63,582 bases of DNA from Liquorilactobacillus mali KCTC 3596 = DSM 20444 (GTDB lineage: Bacteria > Bacillota > Bacilli > Lactobacillales > Lactobacillaceae), in NCBI RefSeq assembly GCF_000260415.1, contig NZ_BACP01000020.1, forward strand, positions 1 through 63,582. The letters run 5' to 3'. A program made the translations under genes and the position numbers. Under the pieces are notes generated by a model. The model searched no databases, was not told where the DNA came from, and was given only the letters and a program-made list of their open reading frames with translations. Below, piece by piece: positions 25,241 to 34,657 of this stretch (position 1 is its first letter; each line of letters starts with the position of its first letter).

Positions 25241-26737
25241 TTGAAAAAATATCTTTTTTTTAGAATACTAAGATCTCTTTTAAGTATCTTTTTAGTGACT
25301 ACTATCACTTATATAATAATTTATTCACTCATTCCAAAACGTGATGTGTTTAGCCAAGATCCTTTGATTCAAAAACTGGCTTCAAGACCAGACAAGTTAA
25401 TCGATTACAAAAATAATGCCTATCATAATATGAATTATCTTGATTATTATGATACGGAGACGCTTGTCAATAAGGTTCAAAAGGCAACGTCTAATACAGA
25501 TGTTTCTGGAAGTCATGGTAAGAAGAATTTTGACATACTCAATAAATGGGCAAAAAAGAATGGGTTTAAGATTAAAACTTACCCAAGTAGTAAGAGATAC
25601 TATGCAATAAGAGATTTGCCATTGTGGGAAAGGCTCGGCCGCTTTTATGGTAACCTCGTGAAAATAGATACACCTTGGAGTGTTCAGGATAAGAATAATC
25701 CAAATTTGAAGCGTTACTTGAAGATTGAAAATGATAAATGGGTTGGTTGGGCCTTAGTTGGTTCTGGTACTAAATACCGATATCAAATATATTTCAATAA
25801 ATCATTTCCTTTTATTCATCAAAATATTATTCATTTCGACCTAGGAACTTCATATCCGACATTTAGTGGAACTTCTGTCTTGGATGTAATAGCAGGCAGA
25901 CAAGGAGCAACAGTTTCTAAAAAATATAACTTAGGGCATGGAGTCATCATTAACTCGGCTGATAATGTTTATACAAGGCAGTATCAATCAAAGACTCATC
26001 GAAATGCTTTTGACTATGATCGTTACAAAGATTCATACACGAATCTGGATCAAAATTACCAAGATCCATCAATGATTGGAACATCATTTAGAGCTGGTAT
26101 TTTTGCTTTGATTATTTCATATGCTATTTCGATTCCGATGGCGTTTTTCATGGCACGCTTTAAGGGTAAACTATTTGATAAGGTTGGAACAGGAGTTGTT
26201 ACCTTGTTGATAGCTATTCCAAGTTTGGCGTTTATTTATGCCTTTCGTTATATTGGGGCACAACTTTTTGGACTTCCGGATTCATTTCCAACACAAGGAG
26301 CAAGTAGTTTTGCTTCATGGGTAATGCCAACTGTCATATTGGGACTGCTTTCAGTATCAGGTTTAGTAATTTGGTTTAGACGATATATGATTGACCAGCA
26401 GCAGTCTGATTACGTTAAGTTTGCACGTAGTAAAGGACTAACCGATAATGAAATTTATCGCAAACATATTTTTAAGAATGCTTCAATTCCCATTGTACAA
26501 AATATACCTGGGATGATTATTGGTTTAATTGAAGGTGCAACAATTACAGAAAATATTTTTGCTATGCCCGGGATGGGTAAAATGTTGCCTGACGCAATTT
26601 TAGCTCATAATAATTCAATTGTTATCGGTTTAGTATTCATCTTTACGACAATCGGGGTACTGTCAGTTCTTTTAGGTGATATCTTGATGGTAATTGTTGA
26701 TCCTAGAATTAAACTCTCAACGAAGGGAGACGAGTAA
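25241..26737 (+). CDS. oppB: oligopeptide ABC transporter permease OppB, AmiC-like long form
   Basis: This 498-residue inner-membrane permease has helix 1 at about residues 8-30, then an unusually large extracytoplasmic insert of about 240 residues, then five more helices from about 288. The usual OppB length is 300-330; the long form equals pneumococcal AmiC. The EAA loop that meets the ATPases is visible in KFARSKGLTDNEIYRKHIFKN. It starts at TTG after AAAGGAGGATT. It is the second gene of the operon, about 175 bases after oppA. Confidence 0.92.
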   Translation: MKKYLFFRILRSLLSIFLVTTITYIIIYSLIPKRDVFSQDPLIQKLASRPDKLIDYKNNAYHNMNYLDYYDTETLVNKVQKATSNTDVSGSHGKKNFDILNKWAKKNGFKIKTYPSSKRYYAIRDLPLWERLGRFYGNLVKIDTPWSVQDKNNPNLKRYLKIENDKWVGWALVGSGTKYRYQIYFNKSFPFIHQNIIHFDLGTSYPTFSGTSVLDVIAGRQGATVSKKYNLGHGVIINSADNVYTRQYQSKTHRNAFDYDRYKDSYTNLDQNYQDPSMIGTSFRAGIFALIISYAISIPMAFFMARFKGKLFDKVGTGVVTLLIAIPSLAFIYAFRYIGAQLFGLPDSFPTQGASSFASWVMPTVILGLLSVSGLVIWFRRYMIDQQQSDYVKFARSKGLTDNEIYRKHIFKNASIPIVQNIPGMIIGLIEGATITENIFAMPGMGKMLPDAILAHNNSIVIGLVFIFTTIGVLSVLLGDILMVIVDPRIKLSTKGDE

Positions 26738-26744
26738 TATCGCA

Positions 26745-27725
26745 ATGCAAGAAAGTTTAAATCAAGCAAAAGTTTTTGAGATGGGTACAGTAGTGCCCGC
26801 TAACAATATAACTGAAGATGATTTTACCGTCGTTTCTTTAAATGGTAAGGAAAATGAAAAGATAGATACACCTAAATATTCGTACTGGGGATCAGTGGCA
26901 AAAAAATTTTTATTTAGTAAGATAACGATTTTTATGCTCATTTTAATGCTAGTTATTTTACTGATGTCGTTTATACAACCATTTTTTAGCGGCTACAGCC
27001 TGTCCAATGTTGGAAATATTAATGATTTCAAAGCTCGTTATAATTGGCCAAGTGCGAAATACTGGTTTGGTACTGATGCGAATGGCAATTCATTATTTGA
27101 TGCAATCTGGGCTGGTGCGCGTACTTCAATTTCAATTGGCGTCATAGCCTCATTAATTACCGAAATTATTGGTGTAATTATCGGATCAATTTGGGGTGTT
27201 TCAAAAAAAGTTGACCGTATTATGCTTGAAATTTACAACGTAATTTCAAATGTTCCATCACTCTTAATAATTATCGTTTTATCTTATTCTTTTGGTAATG
27301 GATTTTGGAATTTGATTTTTGCAATGACCTGTACTTCTTGGATTGGAACTGCATATTTTATGCGTGTTCAAGTAATGATTATGCGTGAACGAGAATATAA
27401 TGTTGCTTCAAAAACATTAGGTACACCAATGCGGAGAATTATCATTAGAAATATTTTACCCTATTTGACATCGGTTATTGTTACAGATATTTCTATGGCA
27501 TTACCATCATTTATTTCATATGAGGTATTCTTATCATTCTTAGGAGTAGGATTAAGTCAGAATGTACCATCGCTTGGGCGTTTGATCTCACAATATTCAC
27601 CTTACATGACAACCTATCCTTACTTGTTCTGGCTACCAGTACTTGTATTGGCACTGATTACAATTTCGCTATATATAATCGGACAGCGTTTAGCTGATGC
27701 ATCTGATCCAAGAACACACATGTAA
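26745..27725 (+). CDS. oppC: oligopeptide ABC transporter permease OppC
   Basis: This permease of 326 residues has a cytoplasmic N-terminal tail of about 70 residues, a first helix (ITIFMLILMLVILLMSFI) and five more helices. The EAA loop is YNVASKTLGTPMRRIIIRN. It pairs with OppB to form the pore. ATG 26745 follows the oppB stop by 7 bases; the ribosome site GGGAGACGAG lies a little far upstream, overlapping the end of oppB, so translation is probably coupled. Confidence 0.92.
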   Translation: MQESLNQAKVFEMGTVVPANNITEDDFTVVSLNGKENEKIDTPKYSYWGSVAKKFLFSKITIFMLILMLVILLMSFIQPFFSGYSLSNVGNINDFKARYNWPSAKYWFGTDANGNSLFDAIWAGARTSISIGVIASLITEIIGVIIGSIWGVSKKVDRIMLEIYNVISNVPSLLIIIVLSYSFGNGFWNLIFAMTCTSWIGTAYFMRVQVMIMREREYNVASKTLGTPMRRIIIRNILPYLTSVIVTDISMALPSFISYEVFLSFLGVGLSQNVPSLGRLISQYSPYMTTYPYLFWLPVLVLALITISLYIIGQRLADASDPRTHM

Positions 27726-27754
27726 GAGTTACGTTATATTAATGGAGGATAACT

Positions 27755-28807
27755 ATGATGAATGATGAAAATATTCTTGAAGTAAAGAATCTAAATGTCA
27801 GTTTTCGAGTTCGTGGTAGCGAGATTGAAGCAATTCACGATATTTCTTTAAACTTAAAAAAACATGAAACACTAGCGATTGTAGGTGAGTCTGGTTCAGG
27901 TAAATCAGTTTTAACAAAAGCTTTTACAGGAATGCTTGAACAAAATGGTCGTATTTCTCATGGAACCATTGATTATAAAGGAACTCGACTTAGTGATTTA
28001 AGGGTAAATAAACAGTGGGATAAAATTCGTGGAAAAGAAATTGCTACTATTTTTCAAGATCCAATGACTTCGTTAGACCCAATTCATACAATTGGATCAC
28101 AAATCTCAGAAGTAGTCGTTAAACACCAGAAAAAAACGAAGAAAGAAGCTAAGAAAATTGCAATTGATTTAATGGAAAAAACTGGTATTCCAAATGCGGT
28201 AAAACGTTATAATGAATATCCCTTTGAATATTCAGGAGGAATGCGTCAAAGAATTGTCATTGCAATTGCGCTAGCCTGCCGACCTGAAGTATTGATTTGT
28301 GATGAACCCACAACCGCATTGGATGTTACGATTCAAGCACAGATATTAGATTTAATCAAAGAACTTCAGGAAGAATACAAGTTTACAATTATTTTTATCA
28401 CGCATGACTTGGGAGTGGTTGCATCAATTGCTGATCGAATTGCGGTAATGTACTCTGGAAGAATCATTGAAATTGGTACTTGCGAGGAGATATTCTATGA
28501 TTCACGGCATCCATATACATGGAATCTGTTATCATCACTTCCTCAGCTGGCAAGAAAAGGCGAGGAATTAAAATCTATTCCTGGTACACCACCTTCTTTG
28601 TATAAAAAAATAGTTGGAGATGCTTTTGCTCCAAGAAATCAGTATGCTATGTCTGTTGACTTTAAGGCTGAACCACCAATGTTTAAAGTTACAGATACTC
28701 ATTATGCTAAGACATGGTTATTAGATAAACGGGCGCCAAAAATTCAAAAACCTGAAGTAATTCAAAATCTTCATCAACACATGCTTGAAATGACAGCAGA
28801 AAATTAA
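27755..28807 (+). CDS. oppD: oligopeptide ABC transporter ATPase OppD
   Basis: This 350-residue ATPase has Walker A GESGSGKS, signature SGGMRQR, Walker B VLICDEPTTALD and a switch His in FITHDLGVV. A C-terminal oligopeptide-transporter extension follows. It pairs with OppF to power import. The ATG start follows GGAGGAT. Confidence 0.94.
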   Translation: MMNDENILEVKNLNVSFRVRGSEIEAIHDISLNLKKHETLAIVGESGSGKSVLTKAFTGMLEQNGRISHGTIDYKGTRLSDLRVNKQWDKIRGKEIATIFQDPMTSLDPIHTIGSQISEVVVKHQKKTKKEAKKIAIDLMEKTGIPNAVKRYNEYPFEYSGGMRQRIVIAIALACRPEVLICDEPTTALDVTIQAQILDLIKELQEEYKFTIIFITHDLGVVASIADRIAVMYSGRIIEIGTCEEIFYDSRHPYTWNLLSSLPQLARKGEELKSIPGTPPSLYKKIVGDAFAPRNQYAMSVDFKAEPPMFKVTDTHYAKTWLLDKRAPKIQKPEVIQNLHQHMLEMTAEN

Positions 28808-28828
28808 TAAATAGAGGAGATTGAAAAA

Positions 28829-29767
28829 ATGAACAATAGCGATAGGGAAACTCTTCTTTCTATTAAGGATTTAGAGATTACATTTGGAAGTGGTAATTCA
28901 AAATTTGTGGCAGTTCAGGATGTTAATTTTGATATATTCAAGGGAGAAATATTTTCACTTGTTGGAGAGTCAGGCTCAGGTAAAACGACAATCGGACGGG
29001 CTGTTTTAGGAATAAATCCAACTAGTAATGGCCAAATTATTTTTGAGGGTAAGCAAATCAATGGTAAAATTTCAAGTAAAGAAAAATTTGAAACAGAACG
29101 AAAAATTCAGATGATTTTTCAAGATCCATCAGCCTCTTTAAATGAACGTGCAACTATTGATTATATAATTTCTGAGGGACTATATAATTATAAATTATTT
29201 AAAAGTGAAGAGGAAAGAGTAAACAAAGTCAAAGAAATGCTTGAAGCTGTGGGGTTACTTCCTGAACAATTATACAGATACCCTCATGAGTTTTCAGGTG
29301 GTCAAAGGCAACGTATTGGAATTGCTCGAGCCTTGATTATGAATCCTGATCTAGTGGTTGCTGATGAGCCAATATCTGCTTTGGATATGTCAATTCGTGC
29401 ACAAGTGCTGAATTTGTTAAAAAAGTTCCAGCGAGAACAAGGCATCACTTTTTTGTTTGTTGCACATGATTTATCAGTTGTGCGCTATATTTCGGACAGA
29501 ATTGCTGTTATTCGGGCTGGAAGAATATTAGAATTAGCGGAAACTGAAGAATTATTTAAGAACCCAATTCATCCTTACACCAAGTCTTTACTGTCTGCTA
29601 TCCCAATTCCAGATCCAAGAATTGCAAAGAGTCGTAAAAACATTGTGTATGATCCAAGCATTCACGACTATTCGACTAAAAAACCTAAGTTTATAGAAAT
29701 AAAACCTGGACATTTTGTCTATTGCAATGAAACAGAAGCTGAGGAATATAAAAGAGATTTAAAGTAA
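28829..29767 (+). CDS. oppF: oligopeptide ABC transporter ATPase OppF
   Basis: This 312-residue ATPase has Walker A GESGSGKT, signature [11 protein letters not shown], Walker [13 protein letters not shown] and FVAHDLSVV, followed by the short C-terminal extension of the OppF group. It is the last gene of the operon, with a terminator-like hairpin about 50 bases later. The ATG start follows GAGGAG. Confidence 0.94.
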   Translation: MNNSDRETLLSIKDLEITFGSGNSKFVAVQDVNFDIFKGEIFSLVGESGSGKTTIGRAVLGINPTSNGQIIFEGKQINGKISSKEKFETERKIQMIFQDPSASLNERATIDYIISEGLYNYKLFKSEEERVNKVKEMLEAVGLLPEQLYRYPHEFSGGQRQRIGIARALIMNPDLVVADEPISALDMSIRAQVLNLLKKFQREQGITFLFVAHDLSVVRYISDRIAVIRAGRILELAETEELFKNPIHPYTKSLLSAIPIPDPRIAKSRKNIVYDPSIHDYSTKKPKFIEIKPGHFVYCNETEAEEYKRDLK

Positions 29768-29815
29768 CTACCTTAGTAAAGACACATTATAAAATTAGTT
29801 AATACGTGATTGATG

Positions 29816-29860
29816 AAGGAACTGGACAGAAATTTAATTTTTTTGTTTAGTTCTTTTTGG
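29816..29860 (+). terminator. imperfect terminator hairpin after oppF
   Basis: AAGGAACT (29816-29823) pairs with AGTTCTTTTT (from 29849) with inner GAAATTT/T-run pairing. Stem quality is moderate. Confidence 0.5.
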
Positions 29861-29897
29861 GTTGAACATAAATAATTATATTTTTTAGAAAGTAGTG

Positions 29898-30679
29898 ATG
29901 CGTATGCATAACGAATTATTCAAAACAGATTTGGGAAACTATAAAATTTCGGTGCGTACAGGAAAAACTTTGATAGTCTTTTTGAGTGGTGCAAGTGGCT
30001 TTGATACATTTGATAACTAATCACAAGACTTCCTAAGAATGTTGGTATTTTAGCAATTGACTATCTAAATTCAGGATTGAGTTCATTAACAAAAAAAGTT
30101 TATGTACTTGAAGAAGATATTACAAATTTAGCAGCAATTATTGAGAAGCAGACTGCAAAAAAAGTGATTATTGTTGCACATAGTATGGGTGGAATATTGG
30201 CATTACCAATTGCTAATAGGATTAAGAACTTCAGCGGATTTATTGGAATTGAACCAACAACAAGAGAAATTTTTTTTAATCCGCCTCAGGGAAAAGGCTA
30301 TGTTGAACAAGCAAAGAAATTTAAGAATATGACTGAAGAACAATTAATTACTAACATGCAAAGGCAAACTAAAAAGAATTTCTCAAAGGAACAAAATAAA
30401 TTATTATGGAAACATTATTATCAAGATGATCAAAGAGATTCAGAAAGTAAAAGCGCTCAGCAGCAAGAAGAATTGATACAATCCGTTTCTAAATATGAAA
30501 AAATAAGATTCTCACAAGAGATTCCAGTGACTATTTTCACTCAAAAATTCAGAAAAGCAGAATATGAACGTTCAGAATATACAACGGATAAGACTAAGAT
30601 AATTTGTGTGGGTAACAATCATTATTTGTTTTGGGATTTTCCCGAACAAGTTGCTGCCGAGATTATCAAATTGATTTAA
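29898..30679 (+). pseudogene. alpha/beta hydrolase, frameshifted
   Basis: Two frames encode one alpha/beta hydrolase of about 260 residues. The first (from ATG 29898) gives MRMHNELFKTDLGNYK and ends in LSGASGFDTFDN at a stop at 30018. The second continues LITRLPKNVGILAIDYLNSG and contains the nucleophile elbow AHSMGG (Ser) and a late His in GNNHYLFWD. One base is missing near 30015-30018. This break is not in a long homopolymer, unlike most others in the window, so it may be a true pseudogene. It lies between the opp operon and the C69 dipeptidase gene; its substrate is unknown. Confidence 0.7.
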
Positions 30680-30790
30680 AAATAATTCTAACTAGTAATT
30701 CTTAGTCTAACTCTTAGTCTTATTTCATTTTTTCATGTCAGAGTTAGTAGTATAATTGTAACCATAAATACAAAGGAAGTGCAGTTGGCA

Positions 30791-32200
30791 ATGGCAAAAA
30801 GAATACATGGTTCATGTACAACAATTTTAGTTGGAAAGAAAGCATCAATTGATGGGTCAACAATTATTTCGAGAAATGATGATGGTCATGAAGCACTTGA
30901 TCCACAACGTTTTGTAGTTGTAACATCAGGTGAACAACCACGAGATTATGAATCCGTAATTAGTAAAGTAAGTATCAAATTACCAGATAATCCGTTGAGT
31001 TACACTTCTATTCCAAATGCAATTTTGACAAATGGTACTTGGCCAACGGCTGGAATTAATAGTGAAAATATTGCAATGTCAGCTACCGAAACAATTACAA
31101 CTAATCCGCGTGTTTTGGGAGCAGATCCATTCGTTCCTGGTGGAATAGGTGAGGAAGACCTAGTAACGTTAGTGTTGCCTTATATTCATAGCGCCCGTCA
31201 AGGTGTTAGACGACTCGGTGAGTTACTTGAAGAATATGGTACTTATGAACCTAATGGAATAGCCTTTTCAGATAAAGATGAGATTTGGTGGTTAGAAACA
31301 ATTGGTGGACATCATTGGGCAGCCAAAAGAATCCCTGATGATTCATATGTTGTTGCACCTAATCGGATGAACATTGATGAATTTGATTTTAATTCAGAAG
31401 ATACGATGTCATCGGCTGATTTGGAAGAAATGATCAATAAATATCATTTGAATCCAGATTTTGATAAAGTTAACTTGCGTCATATCTTCGGCAGCTCATC
31501 AATCAAAGATACAGTTTATAATAATCCGCGAACGTGGTATGGACAACGTTTCTTTAATCCAGATAATACAAGTGATCCAATGGATCAGGAACAACCTTTT
31601 ATCTGTCATGCAAATCGTAAAATTTCAATTGAAGATGTCAAGTATGTTTTAAGTTCACATTTTGAGAATACAAAATATGATGTCTATGGTTCAGGAACAG
31701 AGACAGAAAAAACACTGTTTAGACCTATTGGCATCAACAGAAACCATAATGTGCATATTTTACAAATTAGAAATGATGTTCCTTCTGAATTAGCGGGAAT
31801 ACATTGGCTGGCCTTTGGAGCAAATACTTTTAATACAGTTGTCCCATTTTATGCGATGGTCACTGATACTCCAGCAAGTTTTAAAGATGCGGATGGAACG
31901 TTTAATCTCAATAATATGTATTGGCTGAGTTGCACGACTGCGCTCTTAGGGGATACTGATTATGATTTTTACGTTGATATGCGCAATAGTTATGAATTAG
32001 AAGCTATGAGTATTTATCGTAAAATCCAAAACGATACAGATAAATATTTTAATGGTAAGAAAGATGAAACTGTAAAATACCTTGAAAATGCTAACCAAAA
32101 GCTTGCAGATGAAGCTTTAAGATTGCAAACCAAGTTATTGGGAGAAATGGTGATAGCTGGTTCTGAAAAAATGAAGTTAAGATATAATTTAAATGACTAA
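30791..32200 (+). CDS. C69-family dipeptidase (PepD-like)
   Basis: This 469-residue N-terminal-nucleophile peptidase cleaves dipeptides in the cytoplasm. The start sequence [20 protein letters not shown] holds the catalytic Cys (residue 9), with the family motif [11 protein letters not shown] just after. Length is the family norm. ATG 30791 is preferred; AAAGGAAGTG lies upstream and an in-frame GTG at 30779 overlaps it. Its place behind the opp operon suggests degradation of imported peptides, though it appears to have its own promoter region. Confidence 0.9.
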   Translation: MAKRIHGSCTTILVGKKASIDGSTIISRNDDGHEALDPQRFVVVTSGEQPRDYESVISKVSIKLPDNPLSYTSIPNAILTNGTWPTAGINSENIAMSATETITTNPRVLGADPFVPGGIGEEDLVTLVLPYIHSARQGVRRLGELLEEYGTYEPNGIAFSDKDEIWWLETIGGHHWAAKRIPDDSYVVAPNRMNIDEFDFNSEDTMSSADLEEMINKYHLNPDFDKVNLRHIFGSSSIKDTVYNNPRTWYGQRFFNPDNTSDPMDQEQPFICHANRKISIEDVKYVLSSHFENTKYDVYGSGTETEKTLFRPIGINRNHNVHILQIRNDVPSELAGIHWLAFGANTFNTVVPFYAMVTDTPASFKDADGTFNLNNMYWLSCTTALLGDTDYDFYVDMRNSYELEAMSIYRKIQNDTDKYFNGKKDETVKYLENANQKLADEALRLQTKLLGEMVIAGSEKMKLRYNLND

Positions 32201-32301
32201 TTGCATATGGCAATTTACAAACAGCAACGTGCTTGCAAAATTAAAAACATCTTACTAATTAATTTGCATAATGCAATACACAGTAAAAGAAGGATGGAGA
32301 T

Positions 32302-32814
32302 TTGAGTAAACCTGTTCTAATTGTACTTCGTGGAAATTCAGGATGTGGAAAAACCTACTTGGCAAAGAAAATTCAAAATTATTATGGAACAAAGAATAGT
32401 TTTCTGATTCAGCAGGATATTATTCGAAGGAATATTTTGCATGCAGATGATCATGTGGGTAACCCCTCAATCAAATTAATGGCAAAAATGCTTGAGTTTG
32501 GAAGGCAAAACTACCATATAACAATACTTGAAGGAATTTTGAGGAAAGATGTTTATTCAGAGATGCTCATGAAGGCAATTAATGAATTCGATGGAAATGT
32601 TTTGTTTTTCTATCTAGATATTTCTTTTGAACAAACCGTCAAAAATAATAGCAAAAAAAAAGTTTCATTTACACCTGAACAGTTAAGAAGCTGGTGGCGA
32701 GAAAAGGACTATTTTAGCAAGCATGACATCATAGTGAGGAAAAATCATAATGATGATACTGACCAAATAATTTTAAAAAAGGTTGCTAAATTAATGATTG
32801 ACAATGGTTATTAA
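32302..32814 (+). CDS. P-loop kinase, zeta-toxin/chloramphenicol-phosphotransferase-like
   Basis: This 170-residue P-loop protein has Walker A RGNSGCGKTY (residues 10-19) and a following QQDIIRRNIL segment that resembles the substrate-binding Asp of zeta-type and nucleoside-kinase-like proteins. No epsilon antitoxin precedes it. Many lactobacilli carry it as a lone cytosolic kinase, so a role as a toxin is unproven; phosphorylation of a small molecule is equally likely. It starts at TTG after GGATGGAGA. Confidence 0.72.
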   Translation: MSKPVLIVLRGNSGCGKTYLAKKIQNYYGTKNSFLIQQDIIRRNILHADDHVGNPSIKLMAKMLEFGRQNYHITILEGILRKDVYSEMLMKAINEFDGNVLFFYLDISFEQTVKNNSKKKVSFTPEQLRSWWREKDYFSKHDIIVRKNHNDDTDQIILKKVAKLMIDNGY

Positions 32815-32871
32815 GTAAAATTGTAAAAAAATGCTATGATACTTTCAAAATTAAGTGAAAGTTGGGAAAAA

Positions 32872-33696
32872 ATGAAGCGGGCCGATATAACTTTAGATGA
32901 GATTTATAACCTAATACTAAATACTGCGACGAGAGAGTGGGAAAGAAAACAACTGCTCAAGTGTAAATTAGAGATTGAAAATGGAACAGACAAGGAACAG
33001 GCATTGGGAGAACTTGAATATCGTTTGAGACCACTTGCAGTACGCAATAATTTAACACCCGATATAGCTGATTTTTATGCAAAACTTTCTGGGGAAAAAC
33101 AAGATATTGAATCTTTTGATTTAACAAAGCATTTTGAAGATGATGGACCAGATATTGAGCGTGCGATTTTTGCTGGAGGCTGTTTTTGGTGTATGGTCGA
33201 ACCATTCGAAACTAGACCTGGCATCATCGCGGTCATTTCCGGATACACCGGCGGTCAGAGTGAGAATCCAACCTATGATGAGGTTAGCAGGGGAACTTCT
33301 GGACATGTCGAGGCAGTTGAAATCATCTACGAAAACAAAGTAATTAGTTATCAAGTGCTAGTAGAATTATATTGGCAGTTGATTGATCCTACTGATGATA
33401 GTGGTCAGATTAACGATCGTGGTGCTAATTATCAACCAATAATCTTTGTTAGAGATGAAGAACAAAAGAAAATCGCAAATGCTTCGAAAGAAAAGCTTAA
33501 ACAATCAAGAAAATTTACTAAACCAATTGTAGTACCAATTCGAAAAGTAGAAAAATTTTGGCCAGCGGAGAACTACCATCAAGATTTTTATAAAAAGAAT
33601 CGAGTACGCTATCGAAGAATTGAGAATTCGCGTAAGCAGTATTTAGCGTATCTAAAACTTAAAGGGTGGTTAAAACGAAAATTTAACAAAAAGTAA
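32872..33696 (+). CDS. msrA: peptide methionine (S)-S-oxide reductase with N-terminal extension
   Basis: This 274-residue protein carries the MsrA catalytic motif GGCFWCMVEPF (nucleophilic Cys) and the family motifs SGYTGGQSENPTYDEV, SGHVEAVEI and ENYHQDFYKKN. It repairs oxidised methionine (S form). An N-terminal, mostly helical region of about 95 residues precedes the MsrA domain, and a basic tail follows it. An extended -10 (TGCTATGAT, 32831-32842) lies over the in-frame ATG at 32836, which argues for the start at 32872; neither start has a strong ribosome site. Confidence 0.86.
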   Translation: MKRADITLDEIYNLILNTATREWERKQLLKCKLEIENGTDKEQALGELEYRLRPLAVRNNLTPDIADFYAKLSGEKQDIESFDLTKHFEDDGPDIERAIFAGGCFWCMVEPFETRPGIIAVISGYTGGQSENPTYDEVSRGTSGHVEAVEIIYENKVISYQVLVELYWQLIDPTDDSGQINDRGANYQPIIFVRDEEQKKIANASKEKLKQSRKFTKPIVVPIRKVEKFWPAENYHQDFYKKNRVRYRRIENSRKQYLAYLKLKGWLKRKFNKK

Positions 33697-33721
33697 TCCT
33701 TTTGGAAAGGAAGCAAATAAC

Positions 33722-34123
33722 TTGATCACTTATTCAAATAATAAGGAAATAACTGCAAAACAACTGGCAACGTTATTTGCTAACTCAGGAATACATCGAC
33801 CAATTGAAGATTTACCTAGGTTGGAAAAAATGATTAGAAATGCTTCCGTAATCTGGACTGCTTGGGATAATAAGCAGGAGTTAGTTGGAGTTGCAAGGGC
33901 CATCACAGATTTTAGCTATGCTTGTTACCTCTCAGATTTAGCAGTTGATAAAAAGTATCAAAGACAAGGAATTGGTAAGCGTTTGGTTGAGGAATTGGCT
34001 AAACAAATCGGGCCAGATGTTTCTTTAGTATTATTAGCTGCTGAATCAGCGACGAATTATTATCCAAAGTTGCAATTTGAGAACGTCGATAATGCTTTTC
34101 TAAAACGGAGAAGGGCCTTTTAA
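33722..34123 (+). CDS. GNAT N-acetyltransferase
   Basis: This 133-residue acetyltransferase has the acetyl-CoA-binding motif A (DLAVDKKYQRQGIGKRLVEE, with Q/RxxGxG/A). The acceptor is unknown. It starts at TTG after AAAGGAAG. It lies 25 bases behind msrA and about 25 bases before the HIT gene, so the three are likely one transcript. Confidence 0.8.
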   Translation: MITYSNNKEITAKQLATLFANSGIHRPIEDLPRLEKMIRNASVIWTAWDNKQELVGVARAITDFSYACYLSDLAVDKKYQRQGIGKRLVEELAKQIGPDVSLVLLAAESATNYYPKLQFENVDNAFLKRRRAF

Positions 34124-34148
34124 TAGATTCTTGAAGGACGTGATATTT

Positions 34149-34610
34149 GTGACAAAGCAATGGTTTGAGGACCGAATAGGATCAGCTCTTGACGGAACTA
34201 ATCCCATGGTAATGGCCGAATTAGAGGGTGGAATAGCCGTTTTTGGAGATACACAATTTCTTGAAGGATACTCAGTATTGCTACCAAAGAAAGAGGTTAA
34301 TTCGCTCAATGATCTAAATTTGACTGAACGTACACTTTTTTTAAGGGATATGAGCATTCTAGGCGACGCCGTAATGCAGGCAACAGATGCTGTCAGAATT
34401 AACTATGATATTTTAGGAAATACTGACAACTTTTTGCATGCACATGTTTTTCCGAGATATAAAGAAGAAGAGCCTGAAAAATTAAGAAAACCTGTATGGT
34501 TATATAGTGCAAATCATTGGAGTGATAAAAAATATTTGTATGATTCTAAAAAGCATGCAATGGTTAGAAATAAAATAACAATGTTTTTGAAGGAATTTGA
34601 AATTGAATAA
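34149..34610 (+). CDS. HIT-family hydrolase
   Basis: This protein of 153 residues belongs to the histidine-triad family that hydrolyses dinucleoside polyphosphates or AMP conjugates. The triad region is NFLHAHVFPRY, with two of the three expected histidines; the last His of the HxHxHxx pattern is replaced by Phe-Pro, so the activity may be altered. GTG 34149 is chosen because AAGGACG lies ten bases before it; the frame is open to a TTG at 34131. Confidence 0.77.
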   Translation: MTKQWFEDRIGSALDGTNPMVMAELEGGIAVFGDTQFLEGYSVLLPKKEVNSLNDLNLTERTLFLRDMSILGDAVMQATDAVRINYDILGNTDNFLHAHVFPRYKEEEPEKLRKPVWLYSANHWSDKKYLYDSKKHAMVRNKITMFLKEFEIE

Positions 34611-34613
34611 GAT

Positions 34614-34648
34614 AAAAAAAACACCGACGAAATTGTCAGTGTTTTTTT
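34614..34648. terminator. bidirectional terminator between convergent genes
   Basis: ACACCGAC pairs with GTCAGTGT (one bulge), flanked by seven As and seven Ts. It serves both the HIT gene and the leftward xfp. Confidence 0.85.
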
Positions 34649-34657
34649 AATTGATTA

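Noticed and set aside
32302-33696. Toxin-antitoxin module made of the zeta-like kinase and the N-terminal part of MsrA
   Set aside because: The order is wrong for epsilon-zeta, the second protein is clearly MsrA, and a separate promoter element lies between the genes.
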